Source: Actinoallomurus soli (lineage in GTDB: Bacteria; Actinomycetota; Actinomycetes; Streptosporangiales; Streptosporangiaceae). From it: 64,000 bases of DNA. Where the stretch lies: assembly GCF_024055715.1 (NCBI RefSeq), contig NZ_JAMXMV010000032.1, positions 1-64,000 of the forward strand, in the 5' to 3' direction. The position numbers were made by a program, and so were the translations under genes. The notes below the pieces were generated by a model. That model had not been told where the DNA came from, ran no database searches, and saw nothing but the letters and a program-made list of their open reading frames with translations. Shown here piece by piece: positions 52,566-61,328 of the stretch (the stretch's first letter is position 1; each line of letters opens with the position of its first letter).

Positions 52566-53179
52566 CAGCCCTCGAAGCGGCCGTAGGCACCCTTGTAGAA
52601 GACGAGCGGATCACCGTCGTGGTGCTTGTCGAGATGGTGCACCTGGGCGACGACGATGACGTGGTCGCCGGCGACGTACTCCGCCTCGACGGAGCACTCC
52701 AGCCAGGCGAGCGCGCCGTGGATGACGGGGCTGCCGCCGGGCGATTCGGTCCACTCCAGGCCGGCGAACTTGTCCACGCCCTTCGTGGCCAGCTGCAGGC
52801 AGACCTCGCGCTGCGGCGCGGAGAGGATGTTGACGCAGTGCCGGTCGGCGTCCCGGAGCCGGGGCCAGGTGGAGCTGGTGTGGGCGACGCAGAAGGAGAC
52901 GAGCGGCGGGTCCAGCGACACGGAGGTGAACGAGTTGGCCGCCAGGCCGGTGGGCAGGCCGGTCTCGGGGTCGATGGCGGTGATGGCGACCACACCGGTG
53001 GCGAACCGGCCGAGGATGGTGCGAAAGCGCATCTTGTCGATGTCGGCGACCGGCTCGGTCGTTGCCGGACGGGCTGCTCCGTTGGCCGGGGCGGGCGCGC
53101 GCCGTGGCGTGTTCTGGCCGGAGGATCGTGCGGCCGGACCCCGGGGGATCGGCGTGGCGGCGGTCGCGCCGTCGGGCAT
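52565..53179 (-). CDS. Flavin reductase (HpaC/HsaB-like) with Pro/Ala-rich N-terminus
   Basis: 204 residues. After a 55-residue low-complexity N-terminus comes the flavin-reductase domain: FRTILGRFATGVVAITAID, GLAANSFTSVSLDPPLVSFCV and FAGLEWTESPGGSPVIHGALAWLEC. It should reduce FMN/FAD with NAD(P)H and supply it to a monooxygenase; the two LLM-class proteins in the regulon are candidates. ATG 53179 with AAAGGATC upstream; the longer frame crosses the operator. First gene of its unit. Confidence 0.88.
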   Translation of the reverse strand: MPDGATAATPIPRGPAARSSGQNTPRRAPAPANGAARPATTEPVADIDKMRFRTILGRFATGVVAITAIDPETGLPTGLAANSFTSVSLDPPLVSFCVAHTSSTWPRLRDADRHCVNILSAPQREVCLQLATKGVDKFAGLEWTESPGGSPVIHGALAWLECSVEAEYVAGDHVIVVAQVHHLDKHHDGDPLVFYKGAYGRFEG

Positions 53180-53198
53180 GACCGGATCCTTTCTCTTA

Positions 53199-53245
53199 GC
53201 CAAGCGCTTGCTTGGACGATAGGCGGCGGCCTCGTGAGGTGTCAA
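53199..53245 (-). promoter_or_regulatory. Promoter and KstR2-type operator of the flavin reductase unit
   Basis: On the minus strand TTGACA (53240-53245), an 18-bp spacer and TATCGT (53216-53221) form a strong promoter. The operator AGCAAGCGCTTGGC (53199-53212; one mismatch from AnCAAGnnCTTGnT) starts four bases beyond the -10, over the transcription start, an ideal repressor position. Confidence 0.82.
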
Positions 53246-53416
53246 GTTGACCCGCCACCGCCCCTGCTCCACGTCAATCAGTAAAGCGCCGCCACAACCC
53301 CCACATTCCGGGCGGACCCCGAAATCCGCCCAAAGTCCTAGGTCCTCGTCTCCGGAGGGCTGAACCGGACGTTGTCCCTGAATCGGCCGGTGGCCTGCGG
53401 ATTCATCCTCTGATCA
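53246..53416. other. Middle of the divergent regulatory region
   Basis: Between the two opposed promoters at 53216-53245 and 53417-53446 lie about 170 bases with no credible ORF and no further palindrome of the regulon type. The whole gap between start codons (53180-53490) is 311 bases and carries two separate promoters with one operator each. Confidence 0.6.
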
Positions 53417-53472
53417 TTGACATCCCGGCCGGATGGCCTCTACCGTCCAAGAGATTTGACCGAGCGCTTGGT
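53417..53472 (+). promoter_or_regulatory. Promoter and KstR2-type operator of the thiolase-DUF35 unit
   Basis: TTGACA (53417-53422), 18-bp spacer, TACCGT (53441-53446), then the operator ACCGAGCGCTTGGT (53459-53472; one mismatch) 12 bases past the -10, near or just after the start of transcription. It mirrors the arrangement on the other side of the gap. Confidence 0.82.
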
Positions 53473-53490
53473 GGGTAAGGACGGCGGCGC

Positions 53491-54648
53491 ATGGGGTTGC
53501 GGGATCGGGCGGCGATCGCCGGGGTCGGGTACACGCCGTTCAGCAAGGACTCCGGCGTCTCCACGCTCACCCTCGCCATCGACGCGATCCTCGCCGCGCT
53601 CGACGACGCCGGACTGAGCGTCGACGACGTCGACGCGCTGGCCACCCACCGCGTCGGCGACTCGACGCCGCCCTGGGTGGTGGCCCCGGCGCTGGGCATC
53701 CCCGAGGTGAGCTGGTATCTCGACCAGTTCGGCGGGGGAAGCGTCTCGCACGCGGTGATCGGGCAGGCGGCCATGGCGGTGGCCACGGGCGTCGCCCGCA
53801 CGGTCGTCTGCTACCGCGCGATCAACGCGCGCTCGGAGTTCCGCATGGGCGGCACCGGGCGCGGCGTCGCACCGGTGTACGACGCGCAGTACCAGGCCCC
53901 GTACGGCTACTTCGCGCCGCCGCAGCAGTTCGCCATGTTCACCCGGGCGCACATGCTCAAGTACGGGACGACGCACGAGCAGCTCGGCTCCATCGCGGTC
54001 GGTCAGCGCGCCAACGCCGCGAAGAACCCGCAGGCCCTCAAGCGCGACCCGATCACGATCGAGGACTACCTGGCCTCGCGGTGGATCGCCGAGCCGCTCC
54101 GCCTGCTCGACTGCTGCCTGGAGACGGACGGGGCCTGCGCGGTCGTCGTCACCTCCGCCGAGCGCGCCCGTGACCTCGCCGCCCCGCCGGTCCTGATCTC
54201 CGGCGCCGTCTGGGGCGGGGGCGACAGCTTCCTCTCCGGCCAGGGCGGCGACTTCACCGTCTCGGAGGCCGCGCGGATCGCGCCCCGGCTGTACGCCATG
54301 GCAGGCGTCGGCCCGGAGGACATCGACGTCGCCGAGCTGTACGACTGCTTCACCTACTCGGTGCTCGTCCAGCTGGAGGACTACGGGTTCTGTGCCAAGG
54401 GCGAGGGCGGCCCGTACGCCGCCTCCGGTGCGATCCGGCCGGACGGGGCGCTGCCGGTCAACACCCATGGCGGCTTCCTCTCGGAGGGGTACGTGCACGG
54501 CATCAACCACGTCGCCGAGGCCGTCGCGCAGTTGCGCGGCACCGCCGGCGACCGCCAGGTGAGCGGCGCTGAGGTGGCGCTGTCCACGGCCCAGCCCGGC
54601 TACGTCCTCGCCGGCACCTCGGCGCTCATCCTCCGGGCCGATCGATGA
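53491..54648 (+). CDS. Thiolase-like protein, Ltp2-type aldolase candidate
   Basis: 385 residues. AAIAGVGYTPFSKDSG at the start, GGGSVSHAVIGQAAM near residue 80 with Ser where thiolases have the nucleophilic Cys, VAELYDCFTYSVLVQLEDYGF near 280, and NTHGGFLSEGYVHGINH near 325. Lack of the Cys and the following DUF35 gene (ATGA overlap) match Ltp2-type retro-aldolases, which cleave beta-hydroxyacyl-CoA side chains together with a DUF35 partner. The aldolase reading is inference. Confidence 0.88.
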   Translation: MGLRDRAAIAGVGYTPFSKDSGVSTLTLAIDAILAALDDAGLSVDDVDALATHRVGDSTPPWVVAPALGIPEVSWYLDQFGGGSVSHAVIGQAAMAVATGVARTVVCYRAINARSEFRMGGTGRGVAPVYDAQYQAPYGYFAPPQQFAMFTRAHMLKYGTTHEQLGSIAVGQRANAAKNPQALKRDPITIEDYLASRWIAEPLRLLDCCLETDGACAVVVTSAERARDLAAPPVLISGAVWGGGDSFLSGQGGDFTVSEAARIAPRLYAMAGVGPEDIDVAELYDCFTYSVLVQLEDYGFCAKGEGGPYAASGAIRPDGALPVNTHGGFLSEGYVHGINHVAEAVAQLRGTAGDRQVSGAEVALSTAQPGYVLAGTSALILRADR

Positions 54649-55058
54649 GCCTGGGCGAGCGGCCGAGGCCGCAGGTCGATCGCGACTCCGCGCCGTGGTG
54701 GGAGGCGGTACGCCGGCACGAACTGCTCGTCCAGGAGTGCGTCGACTGCGGGACGCTCCGCTTCCCGCCCCGCGCGATCTGCGGCCGCTGCCGGTCCCGG
54801 CGGAGCGGCTGGGCGCCGGTCCGGGGGACCGGCCGCGTCGCGAGCTGGATCGTGAACCATCAGGTCTTCATGCGCGCCTTCGCGGACGAGGTGCCGTACG
54901 CCGTGCTGCACGTGCGGCTCGACGAGGCCGACGACCTGTTCATGTACGGCGACCTGGCCGGCGCGGACCCCGCCGACGTGACGCCGGGCATGCCGGTCCA
55001 GGCGGTCTTCACGGACATCGACGACGATCTGACGCTCGTACGCTGGCGGCCCCGCTGA
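54645..55058 (+). CDS. DUF35 OB-fold protein, partner of the thiolase-like gene
   Basis: 137 residues. Zinc ribbon CVDCGTLRFPPRAICGRC near 30-50, then an OB fold (GRVASWIVNHQVFMRAFADE to LVRWRPR). Its start overlaps the preceding stop by ATGA, so the two proteins are made together, as expected for a tight complex. The 172 bases after it hold no gene apart from the leader of the next one. Confidence 0.9.
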   Translation: MSLGERPRPQVDRDSAPWWEAVRRHELLVQECVDCGTLRFPPRAICGRCRSRRSGWAPVRGTGRVASWIVNHQVFMRAFADEVPYAVLHVRLDEADDLFMYGDLAGADPADVTPGMPVQAVFTDIDDDLTLVRWRPR

Positions 55059-55230
55059 GACGTAATCGTCACGCCGACGCGACGCTTTTCGCCGGGTCTG
55101 TGTGTCGCATTGAGGCCGATCCGGTATTTTCGTCAACGGCCTGTGCCACCGCACGCCTCCCAGCTCGCAGGCGTCAGCCGACCGCGACGCGTCTCATATC
55201 GCCCCGCTTCCCCGTAGCCCAGGAGGCTGC

Positions 55231-56148
55231 TTGTTCTTCGGCATCATCCTCGCGTTGATCGCGACGGTCCTGTACAACGCCGGCTTCGTCCTGGAGAAGC
55301 GGGCGTTGCGCGACCTGCCTCCGATCAGCGCGCACCGGGTGGGCCACCTCGTCCGTGTCCTGTGCGGCAGCCGGGCCTGGGTGACCGGCTTCCTCGTCAT
55401 GGGGATGGGGTTGCTCTGCCAGCTCGGTGTGATGTCGCTGGTCCCGCTCAGCGTGGGGCAGCCGATCCAGCTCGCCGGCCTCGCGCTCCTGGTGGTCTTC
55501 TCCGCGGTGTTCCTCGGCGAGCGCACCACGCCCCGCGAGTGGACCGGGCTCGGCGTGCTGGCGCTGTCGCTGCTGCTGGTCTGCCTGTCGATGGAGCCCA
55601 CCCGCCTGGGCCTGCGCGCGGACACGGGCGTGCTGCTGGCCGTCTCGGCCGGTACGGTCGTCGTCGCCATGGGCGCGTTCCTCGCCGCGATGCGCTCGGG
55701 GCGGCGCACCGGCCGGCCGGTGCCCGGGGTGCTGTACGGCGCCGCCGCCGGCCTGCTGTACGGCGCCGGCGCGCTGCAGACCAAGGGTGTCGCCGGCTTC
55801 CTCGCCGACCATGCGGGCGGGATCGTCGGCCGCACGCTCGCCTCGCCCTATCCGTACCTGTACGTCCTGATGTCGGGCGCGGGTCTGGTGCTGTTCCAGA
55901 CCGGCCTGCAGCGGGGCCGCGCCTCGATCGTGGTTCCCGTCTCCAGCGTCGTCGGCAGCGTGTACACCGTCATGGCCGGCACGGCGGTCTTCGGCGAGCC
56001 CCTGCCGGAGGATCCCGTACGCCTCGTGCTGCGGTCGGCCGGGTTCGCGGCCTCGATCGTCGTCGTGGTGCTGATGCCCCGGCACGACGAGGAACCCGTC
56101 GAGGTGCTCGGCGCCCCGGCCCTCGTGACCTCCGACCAGGCGGGCTGA
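55231..56148 (+). CDS. DMT-superfamily membrane protein
   Basis: 305 residues, about nine or ten TM segments in two similar halves (GIILALIATVLYNAGFVLEKRAL and GVLYGAAAGLLYGAGALQTKGVAG). It resembles the magnesium/DMT-like transporters with the N-terminal LEKRAL motif. TTG start, supported by AGGAGG five bases upstream and no ATG nearby. It follows the DUF35 gene by 172 bases, so cotranscription is possible but unproved. Substrate unknown. Confidence 0.8.
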   Translation: MFFGIILALIATVLYNAGFVLEKRALRDLPPISAHRVGHLVRVLCGSRAWVTGFLVMGMGLLCQLGVMSLVPLSVGQPIQLAGLALLVVFSAVFLGERTTPREWTGLGVLALSLLLVCLSMEPTRLGLRADTGVLLAVSAGTVVVAMGAFLAAMRSGRRTGRPVPGVLYGAAAGLLYGAGALQTKGVAGFLADHAGGIVGRTLASPYPYLYVLMSGAGLVLFQTGLQRGRASIVVPVSSVVGSVYTVMAGTAVFGEPLPEDPVRLVLRSAGFAASIVVVVLMPRHDEEPVEVLGAPALVTSDQAG

Positions 56149-56152
56149 GACC

Positions 56153-57739
56153 TCAGCGGGCCCGCGCGCGCAGCGCCCGCTTGTCGACCTTGCCGTTGGC
56201 GTTCGCGGGCAGGGAGTCGACGAGCGTGACGTGCCGGGGGACCTTGTAGTTCGCCATGTGCGCGCGCGCCCAGGCGACGATCTCGGCCGGTTCCACGGGC
56301 GCCGAGGGGACCACGAACGCCCACCCGACCTCGCCCAGCGTCCCGTCGGGCACCGCGACGACCGCGGCCTGGGCGACCGCCGGGTGGTGCAGGAGCAGCG
56401 CCTCGATCTCCGCCGGGTACGCGTTGAACCCCCCGACGATGAACATGTCCTTCTTCCGGTCGACGATCGCGAGGTTACCCCGCGCGTCGAGGGCGCCGAC
56501 GTCCCCGGTGTGCAGCCACCCCTCGGCGTCCACGGCCTCGGCCGTGCGCACGGGGTCGTCCCAGTACCCGCGCATCACGCCGTACCCGCCGACGAGGATC
56601 TCTCCGCGCTCGCCGGCCGGCAGGTCCTTCCCGTCGTCGTCCACGACCCGGACCGTCACGCCCGGCACCGGACGCCCCGTGGTGGCGGCGATCACCTCGA
56701 CCGGGTCCTCGGCGCGGGTCATCGACACGACGGTGCCCTCCATCAGTCCGTACGCGTTGATCATCCGGTCCAGTCCGACCCGTTCGATCAGCCGCCGGAT
56801 CAGCTCCGGCGGCACCGCCGCCGCCCCGCAGATCGCGACCCGCAGCGAGGACACGTCGCGGCCGTCGACCTCCTCCAGGATCCGGTGGAACAGCGTCGGA
56901 GGCCCCGCCAGCACGCTGACCCGCTCCCGTTCGATCAAATCCAGCAGCGCGTCCGGCGCGAACACCGAGATCGGCATCATCGTCGCCCGCTTCAGCACGC
57001 AGGCCAGCAGCCCGGCGTTGATCCCGAAACCGTGGGAGAACGGCGCAATGATCGGGTAGCGGTCGCCCGCGCGCAGCGTGACGATCGACGCCCAGTCCCA
57101 GTAGCCGCGCAGCAGCTGCGCGTGATGCAGCATGACGCCCTTCGGCCGGCCGGTCGTGCCCGACGTGGCCATGATCTCGCCGAGGTCGTCCGGGCCGACC
57201 GCCAGCGCGCGGTCCTCGGCGCCCGTGACGCGCTCACCGCCCGCGAGCAGGTCCTCGTACGCGAGGACCGGCGGGGGCGCGCCGGTCCCGGGGAGCGTGA
57301 CGACGTGCCGCAGCTCCGGCAGGTCGCCGTACGGCCGCCCGCCGACCGGTCCGCCGCAGATCTCCTCCAGCGCGCCGACGTAGGAGAACCCGAGGAACCC
57401 CTCGTCGACGAACAGGACCCGCGCGCCGGTCCGGCGCAGCAGGGCGGCGGCCTCGATCCCGCGGAACCGGGTCGACAGCGGCGTGACGATCGCCCCGGCG
57501 TCCCAGACGCCGTACGCGATGACCACCCAGGCCGCGGAGTTCGGCGCCCACACGGCGACACGGTCGCCCGGCTCGACGCCGAGGGCGATCAGCCCGCGGG
57601 CCACCCGCGCGGCCTCCTCACGGAGCGCGCGCAGCGTCAGCGTCGTGCCGCCGTCCACGATCACGACGTCGCCGGGATGGCGTGCCGTCCGGTCGCGCAG
57701 CATCCGCGGGATCGTTCCCCAGTCCGGCACCGGTTCCAT
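56153..57739 (-). CDS. Acyl-CoA synthetase, FadD3-like
   Basis: 528 residues with all key motifs: TSGTTGRPKGVMLHH near 195, NAYGLMEGTVVSM, GWLHTGDVGALDARGNLAIVDRKKDMFIVGGFNAYPAE, and the catalytic Lys in PANANGKVDKRALR. Several stretches (ALGVEPGDRVAVWAPN, DGTLGEVGWAFVVP) recall mycobacterial FadD3, the HIP-CoA ligase under KstR2. GGAGG lies about nine bases before the ATG. Third gene of the unit begun by the LLM gene at 59931. HIP as substrate is inference only. Confidence 0.87.
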   Translation of the reverse strand: MEPVPDWGTIPRMLRDRTARHPGDVVIVDGGTTLTLRALREEAARVARGLIALGVEPGDRVAVWAPNSAAWVVIAYGVWDAGAIVTPLSTRFRGIEAAALLRRTGARVLFVDEGFLGFSYVGALEEICGGPVGGRPYGDLPELRHVVTLPGTGAPPPVLAYEDLLAGGERVTGAEDRALAVGPDDLGEIMATSGTTGRPKGVMLHHAQLLRGYWDWASIVTLRAGDRYPIIAPFSHGFGINAGLLACVLKRATMMPISVFAPDALLDLIERERVSVLAGPPTLFHRILEEVDGRDVSSLRVAICGAAAVPPELIRRLIERVGLDRMINAYGLMEGTVVSMTRAEDPVEVIAATTGRPVPGVTVRVVDDDGKDLPAGERGEILVGGYGVMRGYWDDPVRTAEAVDAEGWLHTGDVGALDARGNLAIVDRKKDMFIVGGFNAYPAEIEALLLHHPAVAQAAVVAVPDGTLGEVGWAFVVPSAPVEPAEIVAWARAHMANYKVPRHVTLVDSLPANANGKVDKRALRARAR

Positions 57740-57781
57740 GACACGCGCCTCCGCTCCTGTGGGGTGGGGAACGGCCTGTCG

Positions 57782-58870
57782 TCACACCGTGACGGCCGCC
57801 CTGTCCCGGCCCAGGTGGTGTCCGCGCAGATCGGTCACCGTTCCGGGCCGGGACTCCTCCGCGACGTCCTCCTCGACGACGACGTCGATGGCGACCGGCG
57901 TGATCGCGACGAGGGCCTGGTGGATGCGCGACCGCCACATCGGGTTCTTCACGAGCGTCGCGCGGTTGAACGTGACGTGCAGCGCGGCGGCGTCGAGCGT
58001 GCCGGCGCGGGAGACCCGCAGGTCCCAGTGGGCGATGCCGTCGATCCGGGCCAGGGCCGCGGTCACCCGCGGGATCGAGAGCCACCGCCCCCGCACGAGG
58101 AGGTGCTCGCCGACGGTGTGGTCCGGCGCGGGGATCCCCGTGCCCCCGGTCAGGCGCACGACCTGCCCGGTGCGCAGCGTCGCGCCGCCCAGCGTCGAGT
58201 GCCAGGCGGGGGTGACCACGATCTCCGCTGCTCCGGCCTCGTACGGCGGTTCGAGCAGCACGTCCTTGCCGACCGGCGCGACGCCCAGCAGCCCGTCGCG
58301 GGCCGGGGTGTACGCGGTGTCGCGCGCGGAGCGGTGCGCCGTCGGCAGGCCGAAGAACGGGTCGACGTACAGCTCGCCGACCTCGGCCTCGAACTCGGAC
58401 GCCAGCTGCGTGTACGTGCCCGGCGACGGGATCTCCCCGGCGAGCAGGATCCGGCGCAGGCCGAGGTCGAGCGGGTCGAGGAGGAACTCCAGGTGCAGCC
58501 GGGCGAGCAGGTCCATCGCGCCCGTGGGCGTCGCGATCAGCGTGGTCGCCCGTACCGCCTCCAGGGCGTGGTGCAGGCGGAGGCGGCCGCGCGGCCCGGG
58601 CGCGGCGGCGGCCCGGGCGACCTCGGCGCACGCCCGGGCGATCAGGGTGCCGGTCGCCTCGCCGTCGTTGTTCAGCGCGACCACCACCCGGTCGGCCGGG
58701 CCGACACCGGCGGCGCGCAGCGTCGTCGTCGCCAGGTCCAGCGCCGCCGCGCGGTCCCCGGCGGTCAGCGGCAGGACCACGTCGGCCTCGGGAGAGACCA
58801 GCAGCAGCCCTGCCGCGTCGCGGGCGGCCGGGAGGGCGTCGCGGGCGGTCCAGTTCATGTCCCGGGTCAC
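57782..58870 (-). CDS. PaaK-like adenylate-forming protein with degenerate P-loop
   Basis: 362 residues from a GTG overlapping the LLM stop by GTGA. The overall layout matches phenylacetate-CoA ligases: LRRILLAGEIPS, VGELYVDPFFGLPT, and a C-terminal domain with HLLVRGRWLSIPRVTAALARI. The N-terminal region is shorter than in PaaK, and the A3 P-loop reads LPLTAGDRAAALDL with no SGTTG. It may be a ligase of altered specificity or an inactive helper. 42 bases separate it from the FadD3-like gene. Confidence 0.8.
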   Translation of the reverse strand: MTRDMNWTARDALPAARDAAGLLLVSPEADVVLPLTAGDRAAALDLATTTLRAAGVGPADRVVVALNNDGEATGTLIARACAEVARAAAAPGPRGRLRLHHALEAVRATTLIATPTGAMDLLARLHLEFLLDPLDLGLRRILLAGEIPSPGTYTQLASEFEAEVGELYVDPFFGLPTAHRSARDTAYTPARDGLLGVAPVGKDVLLEPPYEAGAAEIVVTPAWHSTLGGATLRTGQVVRLTGGTGIPAPDHTVGEHLLVRGRWLSIPRVTAALARIDGIAHWDLRVSRAGTLDAAALHVTFNRATLVKNPMWRSRIHQALVAITPVAIDVVVEEDVAEESRPGTVTDLRGHHLGRDRAAVTV

Positions 58871-59931
58871 CCCATCACCTCGTCCATGAACAGCCGCATC
58901 GACGCGGTCACGTGTTCGCCGGCCAGGCCACCGACCTGGGCCTGGAGGATCAGGTCGGTGGCCCCGGCGGCCTGGATGCGCTCGACGGCCTTGCGGGAGC
59001 CCTCGACGTCGTCCACGACCACCATGTGGTGCTCGCGGAGGGTCTCCATCGCCTCCTCGGGCGGCAGCCCGGCGGCGAGCTGGCCCAGCACCCGGTGGGT
59101 GGCGTGCCGGGCGTCGTAGTAGTCCGGGGGAGTGACGAGGTTCACCTGGCGCCGGATGTACCAGAGGATGGCGTCGGCGGCCGTCGAGACGGCCTCGTCC
59201 TTCGATGGCGCGACGTGCCAGGGGATCATCAGCGCGATCCGCCGGGTCTCCGGGTCGAATCCGCTGCTCGCCAGGCACCTCTTGTACTCGGCGATGTCCT
59301 CGGCGACGTCGTCGAGGCCCTTGAGCATCGTCATGCCGAGCAGGTTGTAGCCCTTGCGGGCCGCGGCGAGGTAGCCGTCCAGGGAGGTCGAGGCGACCCA
59401 GACCGGCGGGTGGGGCTCCTGCACCGGGCGCGGGTAGACCGCGACGTCCGGCACCTCGAAGAACTGGTTCGACCTGGACACCGGCTCGCCGTCGGCGGTC
59501 CAGATGGCCAGCACCGCCTCCAGAGTGTCCTCCCAGATCCGCCGGGACTGCTCGAAGGGCCGCTGGAACGCCTGGTACTCCAGTGGGGACGCCCCGCGCC
59601 CGGTGCCGAACTCCACCCGCCCGCCGCTGAGAACGTCGAGGGTGGCGACCCGCTCGGCGGTGCGCACGGGGTGCTGGAACGGCAGCAGGACGACGCCCAG
59701 GCCCAGGTGGATCCGTTCGGTCCGCTGTGAGCAGGCCGCCAGGACGAGGTCGGGCGCGGAGGAGTGCGAGAACCCGCGCGTGAAGTGGTGCTCCACGAAC
59801 CACGCCGTGTCGTAGCCGAGGCGGTCGGCCAGGACGACCTGGTCGATGACGTTCTGGAAGGCCCGCCGCTCGACCTCGCGGGTGCGCCCGCGCACCTCGA
59901 GCTCGTAACCCACGCTGACCCGTAGGGACAT
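58867..59931 (-). CDS. Luciferase-like (LLM-class) oxidoreductase
   Basis: 354 residues, same fold as the protein at 16669: LGYDTAWFVEHHF near 40, IHLGLGVVLLPFQHPVRTAERVATLDVLSGGRVEFGTGRG near 75-115, and PRPVQEPHPPVWVAS near 180. ATG 59931 with GGAGG five bases upstream; the GTG just before it is too close to the ribosome site. First gene of a three-gene unit with two ligase-family proteins. A flavin- or F420-dependent oxygenation or dehydrogenation of a CoA-pathway intermediate is the likely role. Confidence 0.88.
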   Translation of the reverse strand: MSLRVSVGYELEVRGRTREVERRAFQNVIDQVVLADRLGYDTAWFVEHHFTRGFSHSSAPDLVLAACSQRTERIHLGLGVVLLPFQHPVRTAERVATLDVLSGGRVEFGTGRGASPLEYQAFQRPFEQSRRIWEDTLEAVLAIWTADGEPVSRSNQFFEVPDVAVYPRPVQEPHPPVWVASTSLDGYLAAARKGYNLLGMTMLKGLDDVAEDIAEYKRCLASSGFDPETRRIALMIPWHVAPSKDEAVSTAADAILWYIRRQVNLVTPPDYYDARHATHRVLGQLAAGLPPEEAMETLREHHMVVVDDVEGSRKAVERIQAAGATDLILQAQVGGLAGEHVTASMRLFMDEVMG

Positions 59932-59958
59932 CACGCCTCCGGCGGTGTGCTCCGAATG

Positions 59959-59983
59959 ACCAAGCGCTCGCTTGGGAAGCGTA
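59959..59983 (-). promoter_or_regulatory. KstR2-type operator with promoter
   Basis: ACCAAGCGCTCGCT (59959-59972), identical to the copy at 17745, one mismatch from consensus. On the minus strand TACGCT (59978-59983) is the -10, with TTGTTG as a weak -35 17 bp further upstream. The operator lies just downstream of the -10, as at 53199. Confidence 0.75.
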
Positions 59984-60088
59984 GCAGCGAGATCGCACGG
60001 CAACAAGGCGTGTACGGCCGACCGGGCGGGCTCCCGTTGATCGGAAGGCCCGGTCGGGGGCGCTCGGCTGGAGGGCGGGCGGTACGGA

Positions 60089-61231
60089 TCAGGCGGACTC
60101 GGCGGAGTCGGGCGCCGGGACGGGGGCCGCCGCGCCGACCGGCATCAGCGCGGCCGGCGGCGACGTCTCCACATCGCCGAGCGCCCCCCACCCGCGAGTC
60201 CGCGGCAGGTCCTCGTCACCGAGCCTGATCGCCAGCCACGCGAGCCAACCGGCGCCGATGACGCCCCAGAAGGACGCGAGCCGGTAGAGCGCCACCGCCG
60301 TACCCGCCGGGACGGCCTGCGCGCCGAACGCGACCAGCGACGCGGTCAGGCTCGCCTCGATCGCGCCGAGCCCGCCCGGCAGCAGGGGGACGACACTGCC
60401 GGCGGCCTGGGCGGCGTAGTAGGCGAGTGCCGCGGCGTACAGCGGCGTGTGCACGCCCACCGCCCGCCCGGCGGCCGCCAGGGAGAGGATGTCGAAGGAC
60501 CAGTTCAGGACGGCCATCAGGCCGAGGACGCCCCAGTCGAGAGTGCTCAGGCGCAGCGCGCCGCGGCCCTGCCACATCTCGGTGAGCGGCGCCGCGAGCC
60601 GGTGCCGCAGCAGCGGCCCGAACACGCGCAGCGCCAGGCGGTTCATCGCGTCCCGCCGCCATCGCCACAGCAGGGCGACCGCGCACAGGCCACCCGCCAG
60701 GGCCGCCAGGCCGGTGATCGCCATGGACCGGGAGTGCGGCTCGGCCACCAGGGCGGTCAGGCCCACGACGGCGTACCCGAGGTTCATCACCACGCCGCCC
60801 ACGACGATCACGGCCGTCGCCAGCCGTGGCGTCGCCCCGGCACGGCGGAACCGGCGGAACGTGAACGCCACGCTGACCGCCGGGCCGACCGGGAGGGTGG
60901 TCGACAGCGCGTTGCCCGCGTAAGTGATCTGCAGCGCCCGGGACAGCGGCAGCCGGACGCCGCCCGCCCGCAGCAACCGCCGCTGCACCCGCGTGAACAT
61001 CGACATCGACGCCAGCTGCGTGAGGACCATGACGACCAGCCACCGGGGATCAGCGCCCGTCGCGACGGACCACAGCGCACCCGCGTCGGGCAGGCTCCCG
61101 CGGAACGCCCAGGCCGAGACGCCGACCGCCCCGAGCATCGCCGCGCGTCCCGCCCAGCGCGGCCATCGACGGCGCGCCGGCGGGCGCGGCCCGGGCGGGG
61201 GGTCGCCGGGCCTCGGGGGGACATCGCTCAC
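60089..61231 (-). CDS. Flippase-like/lysylphosphatidylglycerol-synthase-TM membrane protein
   Basis: 380 residues from a GTG with GAGGTG upstream. About eight TM segments; the family run GGVRLPLSRALQITYAGNALSTTLPVGPAVSVAF near 85-120 and AQAAGSVVPLLPGGLGAIEASLTA near 275. Members (UPF0104/YbhN type) are thought to flip or modify lipid-linked groups. The N-terminus is Pro/Arg-rich and the C-tail Pro/Ala-rich. Not linked to the regulon by any operator I can see. Confidence 0.82.
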   Translation of the reverse strand: MSDVPPRPGDPPPGPRPPARRRWPRWAGRAAMLGAVGVSAWAFRGSLPDAGALWSVATGADPRWLVVMVLTQLASMSMFTRVQRRLLRAGGVRLPLSRALQITYAGNALSTTLPVGPAVSVAFTFRRFRRAGATPRLATAVIVVGGVVMNLGYAVVGLTALVAEPHSRSMAITGLAALAGGLCAVALLWRWRRDAMNRLALRVFGPLLRHRLAAPLTEMWQGRGALRLSTLDWGVLGLMAVLNWSFDILSLAAAGRAVGVHTPLYAAALAYYAAQAAGSVVPLLPGGLGAIEASLTASLVAFGAQAVPAGTAVALYRLASFWGVIGAGWLAWLAIRLGDEDLPRTRGWGALGDVETSPPAALMPVGAAAPVPAPDSAESA

Positions 61232-61328
61232 AGGGGGGCACCTCACGGGGGGAGTCATGGAGCCAACGAGCCGCGCGCGGGCCGGCATTCCCCGACGTCG
61301 GCTCCGCAGGGGGCGGAAGTGTCTCAGG

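Noticed and set aside
61231-61258. ATG 61258 as the start of the flippase-like protein
   Set aside because: No ribosome site precedes it; the GTG at 61231 has GAGGTG at a workable distance.
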